This document shows positions 9,501 to 15,762 of a stretch of DNA of 30,434 nucleotides, one piece after another. Every line of letters starts with the position of its first letter. Position 1 is the stretch's first letter. This DNA is from Acidobacteriota bacterium. Lineage in GTDB: Bacteria > Acidobacteriota > Polarisedimenticolia > JAPUIV01. The notes beneath the pieces were generated by a model. That model was not told where the DNA came from. It searched no databases and was given only the letters and a program-made list of their open reading frames with translations. The translations under genes were made by a program, and so were the position numbers. The stretch covers positions 1 through 30,434 of the forward strand of contig JAPUIV010000200.1 of NCBI GenBank assembly GCA_027296665.1. Reading direction: 5' to 3'.

Positions 9501-9784
9501 AATTCGAGCGTCACCTGGGAAATTCCCGGCCGAGACCTCGAGTAAATCCGCTGCACGCCGGTGACCACGCCGACCGCTTCCTCCACCGGGCGGGAGATCA
9601 GGCTTTCCACCTCGGCCGGCGCGGCACCCGGGTATTTAGTCTCGATGGTGAGGGTGGGATAGGAGATGTCGGGAAGGAGATTGATCGGCAGGCGCCCGAA
9701 GGCGACCAACCCGAAAATCACCACCGCGACGGTGAACATGAACACGCTGACGGGGCGCCGAATGGAAAATCCAACTATTTTCAT
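6581..9784 (-). CDS. RND efflux permease subunit, first of a tandem pair
   Basis: This 1067-aa AcrB-superfamily permease starts with MKIVGFSIRRPVSVFMF and a first helix. It has VGMLVDNSIVVLEAIFR (D397 in the proton-relay position) in the first TM block and GIVVNNAIVLIDCINNFR in the second. Compared with the following paralogue it carries about 56 extra residues between TM6 and TM7 (roughly residues 483-565), proline-rich and then two hydrophobic stretches (around VVAAFFFVYLPTIVVAGI and the WFLWQLMRPITFLF region). That could add membrane-associated or amphipathic helices on the cytoplasmic side. It follows the adaptor gene by about 55 bp and has no clear Shine-Dalgarno sequence. Two non-identical RND genes in tandem recall MdtB/MdtC, which form a mixed trimer; whether these do is inference. 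Substrate unknown. Confidence 0.93.
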   Translation of the reverse strand: MKIVGFSIRRPVSVFMFTVAVVIFGLVAFGRLPINLLPDISYPTLTIETKYPGAAPAEVESLISRPVEEAVGVVTGVQRIYSRSRPGISQVTLEFDWDRNMDFASLDVRQKLDLVFLPEDADRPNILRFDPSNDPIMRVHLSGEKNLIRLRYLAEEVVKKDLESIEGLAAVKINGGYEEEIQVEVDDRKLHLMNLNIDMVVQALKRDNINLAGGSLYEDEARYLVRTNNEFQNLEDILQTVLKAEGNRKVYLRDVARVYRGHREREVITRSGGFESVEMAIYKEGDANTVQVARRIRSRLEAIKKELPENIEIDTVLDQSRFIEQSIREVITSAAIGGLIAIFVLFLFLKDLRSTVIISLSIPISLVASFFLMYQMDISLNIMSLGGLALGVGMLVDNSIVVLEAIFRKRQEGKDARRAATEGAGSVGKAVVASTLTTVAVFVPIIFVQGIAAQLFRDLALTVTFSLLASLAVALTLIPVMSSLGAGQPVPVPAAPTDPGPRGWRKGIRVVAAFFFVYLPTIVVAGIKVAFRGVGWFLWQLMRPITFLFDLLLGRMSRFYPAFLEAALRRKEMVVVLSFAVLGISFLGSGGLGFELVPAMSQGEFSFGLELPEGTPLEVSNRYLERIEKAVVPLAGIAHFSGTMGGAGLGLTSVGTEGENVGQIHIRMANPADREAEENAILAIREELDRMPNMTYKFFRPTFFSFKTPVEVEIYANNLEDLRSVSAELLPKIAALPGLADVRSTMEGGNPELQIRFDREKIARMNLDMFQVANALKNKVKGVRATHLSEGDREIDILVRSAVLTESTLDKIRNTVIQQRQDRPIFLKSIAEFRVERGPGEIRRIGQKRAAVISGNLDGRDLGSVASDIEAILRSHPIPGDVLATLSGQNEEMRSSFRSLFFALLLAIFLVYLVMASQFESFLHPLIVIFSVPFGLIGVIFALLITGQAVSVVVMIGTVMLSGIVVNNAIVLIDCINNFRREGMKKLDAIREAGRVRLRPILMTSATTVLGLLPLAIGLGEGAELRAPLAITVIGGLLTSTVLTLVVIPSAYALLDRRETLPAVEEL

Positions 9785-9839
9785 CGTATGGTTTCAAAGG
9801 GGGAAAACGAAGCCGGCAAAACGAACCGAATGGCCGGAT

Positions 9840-11045
9840 TCAAGCGTCGATGATCTCGACCGGGGTGCCGTCCTTCAAACCGCCCTGGCCAACGGTCACG
9901 ATCCGTTCCCCGTTTTCCAGGCCGGAAAGGATCTCCACATAACCGTTCTCCTCGAACCCGATCACCACTTTTCTCTTGCTGGCCTCCTCGCCGTTGACCA
10001 CGAAGACAAAGTTTTCCTGCAGGTCCCGGATCAAGGCCTTGCGGGGAACCGTCAGGGCAAGGGTGTGGGTTTCCCGCACGATGTTTACCGTCACGAAAGA
10101 GCCAGGCCGGACATTGCCGGGAATCTTGGGAACCTTCACGGTGACTTTGACGGTCCCGGTGTTGGGATCGACAACGGGCGAGATCAAGGATATTTCCCCG
10201 CGAAACGGGGCATCATCGATCGCATTCAGGGCCATCATTACCGGGTCGCCGATCTGAAGATCGAGAACATCCTTCTCCGGAAGAAAAATTTTGGCAATCA
10301 GGGATGCACGGCTCACCAGGGAGAAGACGGGATCGGACGGTTTTACCCGTGCCCCTTCCTTGACCAGGCGCTCCGACACAATCCCCGCGAAGGGGGCCCG
10401 GATCTCGGTCCGGGACAGAAGATAGGCCGCCGCCTCCTGTTCCTGGCGGGCAACCTGGAACGCATAGTCAACCTTATCGAAATCCTCCTGGCTGATCAGA
10501 CTGGAGGATTGCATCCGTTGTACCCGCTTAAAATTGTTCTGTTCACTCTGAACTTTCAGTGCCGCCTTTCTCAGATTGATCCGTTTGTCCCCTTCATCCA
10601 GCCGCGCCAGGATATCTCCCTTATTCACCCAGTCGCCTTCCTCCACCAGAAGCTGGACCACCAGGCCCTCGATCTCCGCCAGAACCTGGGCCTCGTTCTC
10701 GGCTTCCAGATTGGCCGTGGTTGAAAGGTAGGAAGAGATCGGTTTCGATTTCACCTCTGAAATTTCGACAGGAACGGGATCGATCTCCGGCTCATTTTCT
10801 TCCCCCTCTTTCTCCTCTCCCTTCTTCTCCACTCCCTCTTTCCCCTTCTCTCCCGCTTCCGAATCCGATTTTTCCGTGTCTTTCACGGAGGCTTCTTCCC
10901 CGGAGGCATCGGCGGTCTCAGCTGCGGTTGAGGAATTACCGAAAGTCGAAAAGGAGATGAGGGAAACGGTACCGGCTACCGCCAGGAAGGCGACAACCAG
11001 GAATATCCACCAAAGACGTTTTGATTTCTTGGGGACGACGGGCAT
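9840..11045 (-). CDS. RND periplasmic adaptor (membrane-fusion protein) with charged N-terminal linker
   Basis: This adaptor of about 401 aa links the RND pumps to an outer-membrane channel. A single N-terminal anchor (about residues 11-31) is followed by an unusually long Glu/Lys-rich linker (roughly residues 43-90). Then come the usual lipoyl/barrel-sandwich halves (VLAEIEGLVVQLLVEEGDWV and TEIRAPFAGIVSERLVKEG) flanking a short helical hairpin, a beta-barrel, and a membrane-proximal domain ending VGQGGLKDGTPVEI. Two in-frame ATGs lie at 11048 and 11045. A strong AGGAGA on the minus strand (11056-11051) lies 5 nt from the second and only 2 nt from the first, so I prefer 11045. It heads the operon with both RND genes; no TolC-like gene is present in the window. 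Confidence 0.92.
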   Translation of the reverse strand: MPVVPKKSKRLWWIFLVVAFLAVAGTVSLISFSTFGNSSTAAETADASGEEASVKDTEKSDSEAGEKGKEGVEKKGEEKEGEENEPEIDPVPVEISEVKSKPISSYLSTTANLEAENEAQVLAEIEGLVVQLLVEEGDWVNKGDILARLDEGDKRINLRKAALKVQSEQNNFKRVQRMQSSSLISQEDFDKVDYAFQVARQEQEAAAYLLSRTEIRAPFAGIVSERLVKEGARVKPSDPVFSLVSRASLIAKIFLPEKDVLDLQIGDPVMMALNAIDDAPFRGEISLISPVVDPNTGTVKVTVKVPKIPGNVRPGSFVTVNIVRETHTLALTVPRKALIRDLQENFVFVVNGEEASKRKVVIGFEENGYVEILSGLENGERIVTVGQGGLKDGTPVEIIDA

Positions 11046-11159
11046 CATATTCTCCTACAAAAAGCACACCCGGGAACCGGCTGGGTGGCTCATCCTTAGT
11101 ATTACGCAGGCCGGCGGGGTAAAGTTCCACCCATTCAAGGCATTGCCGGGGTTCCCCTG

Positions 11160-11175
11160 ATGGTAATTTTACCAT
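11160..11175. promoter_or_regulatory. Operator-like perfect inverted repeat
   Basis: ATGGTAA-TT-TTACCAT has 7-bp arms, a perfect match around a 2-bp centre. It lies about 110 bp from the efflux adaptor start and about 95 bp from the radical SAM start. Its size and symmetry fit a dimeric repressor or activator site for one or both divergent units. No regulator gene is adjacent, so the binding protein is unknown. Confidence 0.4.
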
Positions 11176-11230
11176 GCCCGCCCCCATTCCGGGAACCAGG
11201 GAGGGGCCGGATCGGTATCTCCAACCCACC

Positions 11231-11260
11231 TCGACAGGGAACAACGCTTTGTTGTAGGAT
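11231..11260 (+). promoter_or_regulatory. Candidate sigma70-type promoter of the B12 radical SAM gene
   Basis: TCGACA (11231-11236, 5/6) and TAGGAT (11255-11260, 4/6) are separated by 18 bp. The expected start point falls only a base or two before ATG 11269, which would make the mRNA nearly leaderless. AGGA in the same box could instead serve as a Shine-Dalgarno sequence for a longer transcript; both cannot hold for the same mRNA. The spacer carries the 5-bp inverted repeat ACAAC/GTTGT. Confidence 0.3.
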
Positions 11261-11268
11261 GAATTTTC

Positions 11269-12846
11269 ATGAAAAAATCGTTGTTCAAAAGTGCCCCGAT
11301 CTACCTCCTCGAACCTGCCATCAACCCCATTTCGAAACGGTTTGGCCTGCCCAAGGTCGCGAATTACCCTCCCCTGGCCCAGGCCCGCCTGGCCGGGCAG
11401 ATAGACGATCCAAACATGAGGATCGTCGATCTGCGGATTCCGGGGGAGAGGGATCGGTTCCTGGGAGAAATCCGTTCCGAACAGCCGGCAATGGTGTGCG
11501 TCTCCCTGACCTTCACCTCGAACGGCGACGAGGCGATGGAAATTGCTTCGACCATTCGATCGATCTGTCCAGGTACCATTATTTTGTTCGGGGGTACCGG
11601 ACCCTCTGAAGATCCCGATTCCTTTTATTCCGCCGACTGCGATCTGATCGGCTACCGGGCGGGTGATGCGGCCTTGCCCCCCCTGATCCGGGAGGTTCGC
11701 AAATCGGGCCACCTCCCCTCCGACCCGCCGGGGTTCATGAGGAGATCAGGAGGGGGATGGGTGCGGGGGGAGGAGTTGCCGCCCCCGGCCATGTCCACCC
11801 TGAAACCGAATGCATGGAAACTCCTGCCCCGACATTACTGGAAACATTATTACCAGGGGTTCCGTCCCGTGGGGATGGGGCAATCCAGCGAGGGATGCCC
11901 CTTCGATTGCACCTTTTGCAGCGTCTGGAAGGTCCACGGCCGGAAGGTCAACATCGCCGCCCTGGAAAACGTCAAGCACGATTTCCTGTCATTGCCCGGA
12001 TTCACCCGCGGATTCTTCTTTGCCGACGACATCTGGCTCCAGGCGACCGAACCGCAAAGGCAGGAACTGCATGACCCGCTGTTGCGATGGATGAAATCGG
12101 AATTCCTTCCCAAACGCAAGGGGTTCTGGCTCACCGTGGAGACCCGGACCGATCTCTTCCTGCGCCAGGAGGCCCGCTTTCGCGCCTGGCTCAAGGAGGG
12201 CGGATTGAAGTGGATCATGTTCGGTCTGGAGGCGGTTACCGACGAACAGCTCAAGGTCTATAGCAAGCGGAATACCGTCGACACCAACAGCGAGGCGATC
12301 CGGAAAGCGGCAAAATTGGGCGCCTTCATCACCGGTCAGTTTGTCATTCCCTGCGACGCGGATCAAACCTACTTCGATGAAGTCGTCTATTTCCTCAAGG
12401 AACACCGGCCATGGATGAAGGTGGCCAACTTCACCATCGCCACTCCCCTGCCCGGCACCGATCTGTACTGGGAGCAGTTGAAACAGTATCCCGATCTCGC
12501 CGACCGGAAAATAGTCACCCACCCCGCTTTCTCGCTGTTCACCGCACTGTCGCCAATGAAAATGGACCCGGTCGATTTCTACACACAGGTCGCGCGCCTG
12601 TACAGGGTCGCCAACCATATTCACTTCACATGGACCGCATGGAATCAGATATGGGCCATGTTATTCAAGACTCCCTGGATGGTTCCGCGAGTGATCAAGA
12701 TGGCCCCCGGGCTGCGCGCCCTCACCCGGCCGGAGTTCTTTCTCCAGACCCACCGGGATGTCCAGGGGGAAAGGCTCCTGAGCAAACCCCCGCTCACTCG
12801 TGTAAAATCGTATTCCGGGTTGGAGCGGGCGGCCCGCCCGGCTTGA
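11269..12846 (+). CDS. B12-binding-domain radical SAM protein
   Basis: This 525-aa enzyme has an N-terminal cobalamin-binding Rossmann-like domain (about residues 1-150; MVCVSLTFTSN and ILFGGTGPS fit its strands) and then a radical SAM barrel. The Fe-S motif CPFDCTFC gives C210, C214 and C217. The barrel continues with FFFADDIWL, IMFGLEAVTDEQL and FVIPCDADQTYFDEV. A C-terminal extension has many aromatic residues (FTWTAWNQIWAMLF). Class B radical SAM enzymes with this layout methylate unactivated carbons or cyclise tetrapyrroles and lipids; hopanoid methylases are one possibility, but I cannot assign the substrate. The next gene, a heme-protein family member, follows after 18 bp and is probably co-transcribed. 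Confidence 0.85.
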   Translation: MKKSLFKSAPIYLLEPAINPISKRFGLPKVANYPPLAQARLAGQIDDPNMRIVDLRIPGERDRFLGEIRSEQPAMVCVSLTFTSNGDEAMEIASTIRSICPGTIILFGGTGPSEDPDSFYSADCDLIGYRAGDAALPPLIREVRKSGHLPSDPPGFMRRSGGGWVRGEELPPPAMSTLKPNAWKLLPRHYWKHYYQGFRPVGMGQSSEGCPFDCTFCSVWKVHGRKVNIAALENVKHDFLSLPGFTRGFFFADDIWLQATEPQRQELHDPLLRWMKSEFLPKRKGFWLTVETRTDLFLRQEARFRAWLKEGGLKWIMFGLEAVTDEQLKVYSKRNTVDTNSEAIRKAAKLGAFITGQFVIPCDADQTYFDEVVYFLKEHRPWMKVANFTIATPLPGTDLYWEQLKQYPDLADRKIVTHPAFSLFTALSPMKMDPVDFYTQVARLYRVANHIHFTWTAWNQIWAMLFKTPWMVPRVIKMAPGLRALTRPEFFLQTHRDVQGERLLSKPPLTRVKSYSGLERAARPA

Positions 12847-12864
12847 CGGCCATGGGGGGGAATC

Positions 12865-13599
12865 ATGTCTGAGGAGAATCGAGGAAAGATTGACCTTCGC
12901 GAGAAGGGCGCTCCGGTCAAGGGTGAGGTCCAGACCCTGGACCGGCGGCTGTATCTGCACCTTCAGGTGTTCGCCGACTGCGCCGATCCCCGCCCCCTGG
13001 TGGAGACGATCAAGGGTTCCGGGATCGAGGCCGTCCTGTACCAGTCTGTTTCTGATTCGAAAGGCGTCGGGCTGCTCACCATGCACGAGGATCCGCGTTT
13101 CTTTGTCACCGAACTGGCAGATTTCGCCCGCCGGGGCCCGTTCGGCAACCTGACAACCGAGCCGCGGATGACCATGTTCGGGCGGACTTATTCGACCGGA
13201 CGGGAACCGGATCTCGAAGATTGGATGCTCAGAAAGGCCCGGCGGACGGTTCGGCGATCCGATCTGCCCTGGGCGGTATGGTATCCCCTGCGCCGGAAAG
13301 GTGAATTCTCCCGCCTCTCAGGGGAAGAACAGATGTCGATCCTGAGGGAACATGGCGGGTTGGGGCGGGCCTACGCAGAAAATGGTTTCGCACTCGATGT
13401 TCGCCTCGCCTGCCACGGCCTCGACGCCAACGACAACGATTTTATCATCGGTCTCATCGGATCCGACCTGTACCCCCTTTCCCATCTCATCCAGAGGATG
13501 CGGAAAACCAGGCAAACCTCCCAGTACATTCAACAGATGGGGCCCTTTTTTACCGGGTTCGCGCTCTATCAAAGCCCCTTTGCAGACCGATCATCCTGA
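12865..13599 (+). CDS. Chlorite dismutase / HemQ (ChdC)-family heme protein
   Basis: This 244-aa protein is of the Cld superfamily, which includes chlorite-degrading enzymes, coproheme decarboxylases and DyP-like relatives. The C-terminal ferredoxin-like half has WAVWYPLRR, then REHGGLGRAY, whose histidine matches the proximal heme ligand. RLACHGLDANDNDFIIGL, MRKTRQTSQYI and MGPFFTGF follow in the order seen in the family. Known members place Arg (chlorite dismutases) or Gln (Firmicutes HemQ) 13 residues after the proximal His. Here, with a two-residue length difference, that position is Ala or Asp. I therefore do not assign chlorite dismutation. A closely similar subfamily occurs, from memory, in Acidobacteriota. 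A G-rich stretch just upstream may serve as the ribosome binding site. It pairs with the preceding radical SAM gene. Confidence 0.85.
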   Translation: MSEENRGKIDLREKGAPVKGEVQTLDRRLYLHLQVFADCADPRPLVETIKGSGIEAVLYQSVSDSKGVGLLTMHEDPRFFVTELADFARRGPFGNLTTEPRMTMFGRTYSTGREPDLEDWMLRKARRTVRRSDLPWAVWYPLRRKGEFSRLSGEEQMSILREHGGLGRAYAENGFALDVRLACHGLDANDNDFIIGLIGSDLYPLSHLIQRMRKTRQTSQYIQQMGPFFTGFALYQSPFADRSS

Positions 13600-13635
13600 G
13601 ATTTCCCGCCATGCCGCGGGACGACCCGGGCAGCG

Positions 13636-15714
13636 ATGCAATACCTTCCTCCAGAACGAAGAACCGGAACCCGATTCCGGCTGCGGTCTCTCCTCTTGAT
13701 CCTTGCGAGCGGGTTCCTCCTGATCTCCCCTACCATCCATTCCGCCAGGCCAACGCTTGGGGATCGGGACGCGGTGGGAAAAACGGTACGGCCGATCCGG
13801 GTTCACCGGATTTCCGGCGTGCGGGCCTCCTTGGAAAAAATGAAGAACATGGAGGCGGGATTGAAGCATCGAACGAAACGGGTTCTTCCCCGGCCGCCCC
13901 TCCCCCCGCCGATTTCGATCCGGGAAAGCGGCGTGGAGGCAATGACCCCACCGGATCCCAGCCCCCTTTCCACCGCCGGTTCCCTCCTCCAGTCCTTTCC
14001 CGGTCTCATCGATTCGAATACCCGGATCCCGCCCGATACCCAGGGAGCGGCCGGGCCGGATCACCTGGTGAGCATTCTCAATACCGAATTTGCCATCTTC
14101 AACAAATCGACCGGATCGATGCTGCGGGGGTTTCCGATCGACATGCGGGCATTCTGGGCTCCGCTGGGGGACGGACCCGGTGAACCGGCGGAGAACCCAT
14201 TCGATCCGAAGATCCTGTTCGATCAATATTCTCAACGCTGGATCCTGGCGGCCGACAGCAATCCGAATGACGCCGCCGCGGCCATCCTGGTTGCCGTTTC
14301 TCTGACGGCCGATCCGACCGCGGGCTTCGACCTGTTCGCCATTCCGGCCGACCCCGCCGGACAGACCTGGGCCGATTTTCCCGGCCTTGGGGTGGATCCG
14401 GGCTGGGTCTACGTCACCAACAACACCTTCACCGTCAAGGCGAGCCCCGCCTTCGCGGAAGCCAAGTTCTGGTTAATCGACAAGGGATCGCTGCTGTCGG
14501 GAGGACCCCTGGTTGTGCAGGAATTCCTCAACACCGTCGGCGGTTCCACCTGGCAGCCGGCCCACGCTTTCGGCCCCACCGCGGTGAATTACATCGTGAG
14601 CGAGAACTGGACGGCCAGTGGCACCAGCCGATTCCTCCGGATACAGGTCTTCTCCTTTCCGGCCGGAACACCGGTACTCACCGATCTCGGTTTCCTCCAG
14701 GTGGCCGATTACGGCATCGCAACCCTTCTCGACGCCACCCAGTTCATGATCCCCGAACGGATCGAAACCAACGATACCCGACTCCTCGACGCGGTTCTCC
14801 GCAACGGCAAATTATGGACCATCCACCATGTGGATGGCTCGATGAATGCCGGCCAGGCGGAGGTCTCCTGGTACGAATTGGAACCCCGGCAGGCCGACGC
14901 CAACGGAACCGCCGGCCCCTTGCGCCAGGGAAGGATCGGGGATATCGAACAGCATTTCTTCTATCCCTCCATTGGAGTGAATGCATTCGAATGCCTGGGG
15001 TTTGGATTCACCGGTTCCAGTCCATTGATCTTCGCGACCGGCTACTTCGCCTTCCGGAAGGCAAGCGACCCGCCGGGCGGGTTTCACGGCCCGGAGTTTC
15101 TCAAGATTGGCAACGACCCCTACTTCAAGGATTTCGGCAAGGGAAGGAACCGGTGGGGAGATTACAGCGCCACGGTGGTCGATCCGGCAGACGACCGGAC
15201 CTTCTGGACGCTACAGGAGTATGCGGAACAGGATGTGGGAAACGGCCCGAATGACGACCGCTGGGGGACCTGGTGGGGCGGATTCACCTGCGGCTGCTCG
15301 ACCGATGCCGATTGCGATGACGGCATCGCCTGCAACGGCCAGGAGAGTTGCAACCTCAATACTCTTCTCTGCCAGACCGGCCCGCCGGCATTCTGCGGGG
15401 ACGGTTCTTGCCAGGAGGTCGACGGCCTGCGACTGAACCCCGCTGGAACCCTCGGTCTGGAAGTTTCGCTGGACTGGGCCATCGAACCGGAGTTGCAGTC
15501 CTTCAACCTGTACCGGAGCACGACGCCGGATCTCGGCGACCTCTCCTGTATCGCCCAGGAGATCTTCCGCCCCCCCTTACTCGACAGTGAAACGCTCTTT
15601 CCTGGCGACTTCAGGGCCTATCTGGTGACCGGAACCGATCTTTGCGGAAACGAGACCACCCTGGGGTTCTCCCTTCCCGCCGGAGAACGCCAGGCGCCGT
15701 TCCCGTGCAACTGA
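13636..15714 (+). CDS. Secreted beta-rich protein with Cys-rich DDGIACNG segment
   Basis: This 692-aa exported protein has an Arg-rich n-region (RRTGTRFRLR), a hydrophobic core at about residues 18-30 and a plausible cleavage after IHSA (residue 37). A proline-rich linker follows. The central region (about 120-550) contains PDTQGAAGPDHLVSILNTEF, PKILFDQYSQRWILAAD and TWADFPGLGVD. I recognise this pattern from uncharacterised propeller-like secreted proteins of many environmental bacteria. From residue 552 there is a Cys-rich stretch (CGCSTDADCDDGIACNG..C) like the short disulfide repeats of myxobacterial and planctomycete surface proteins, then a fibronectin-III-like tail. The start has only a weak ribosome site. 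Function unknown; likely periplasmic or extracellular. It follows the Cld-family gene by 36 bp, in the same direction. Confidence 0.8.
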   Translation: MQYLPPERRTGTRFRLRSLLLILASGFLLISPTIHSARPTLGDRDAVGKTVRPIRVHRISGVRASLEKMKNMEAGLKHRTKRVLPRPPLPPPISIRESGVEAMTPPDPSPLSTAGSLLQSFPGLIDSNTRIPPDTQGAAGPDHLVSILNTEFAIFNKSTGSMLRGFPIDMRAFWAPLGDGPGEPAENPFDPKILFDQYSQRWILAADSNPNDAAAAILVAVSLTADPTAGFDLFAIPADPAGQTWADFPGLGVDPGWVYVTNNTFTVKASPAFAEAKFWLIDKGSLLSGGPLVVQEFLNTVGGSTWQPAHAFGPTAVNYIVSENWTASGTSRFLRIQVFSFPAGTPVLTDLGFLQVADYGIATLLDATQFMIPERIETNDTRLLDAVLRNGKLWTIHHVDGSMNAGQAEVSWYELEPRQADANGTAGPLRQGRIGDIEQHFFYPSIGVNAFECLGFGFTGSSPLIFATGYFAFRKASDPPGGFHGPEFLKIGNDPYFKDFGKGRNRWGDYSATVVDPADDRTFWTLQEYAEQDVGNGPNDDRWGTWWGGFTCGCSTDADCDDGIACNGQESCNLNTLLCQTGPPAFCGDGSCQEVDGLRLNPAGTLGLEVSLDWAIEPELQSFNLYRSTTPDLGDLSCIAQEIFRPPLLDSETLFPGDFRAYLVTGTDLCGNETTLGFSLPAGERQAPFPCN

Positions 15715-15762
15715 GTCCTGCTGGAATAGACCGGCAAATCTCGCTGTTTCCAGAAAGGTAGG

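Larger units (their letters stand above)
11049..11268. promoter_or_regulatory. Divergent intergenic region between efflux operon and radical SAM gene
   Basis: This 220-bp gap is the longest non-coding stretch in the window. It must hold the promoters of both divergent units. It contains a 16-bp inverted repeat near its centre, a TCGACA/TAGGAT promoter candidate for the rightward gene, and a small ACAAC...GTTGT repeat at 11241-11255. I see no convincing promoter for the leftward operon and no small ORF with coding character. Confidence 0.5.

Noticed and set aside
3501..9784. CusA-like copper RND efflux because of the adjacent copper ATPase
   Set aside because: The sequences look like drug/hydrophobe-type RND proteins, the operon is convergent rather than co-directional, and no CusF/CusC partner is present.
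7790..9853. Very long plus-strand open frame (687 codons) opposite the first RND gene, and similar ones at 5034-6632
   Set aside because: Antisense to strongly supported RND genes. The translation is rich in His, Gln, Asp and Gly with no domains, as expected from the codon bias of the real strand.
12865..13599. Calling the Cld-family gene a chlorite dismutase
   Set aside because: The distal Arg needed for chlorite chemistry is not at the expected place, and no perchlorate reductase genes are nearby.
15721..15753. CTGGAA/TTCCAG inverted repeat after the secreted-protein gene as a terminator
   Set aside because: Only 6-bp arms across a 21-nt gap, no T-run; likely chance.
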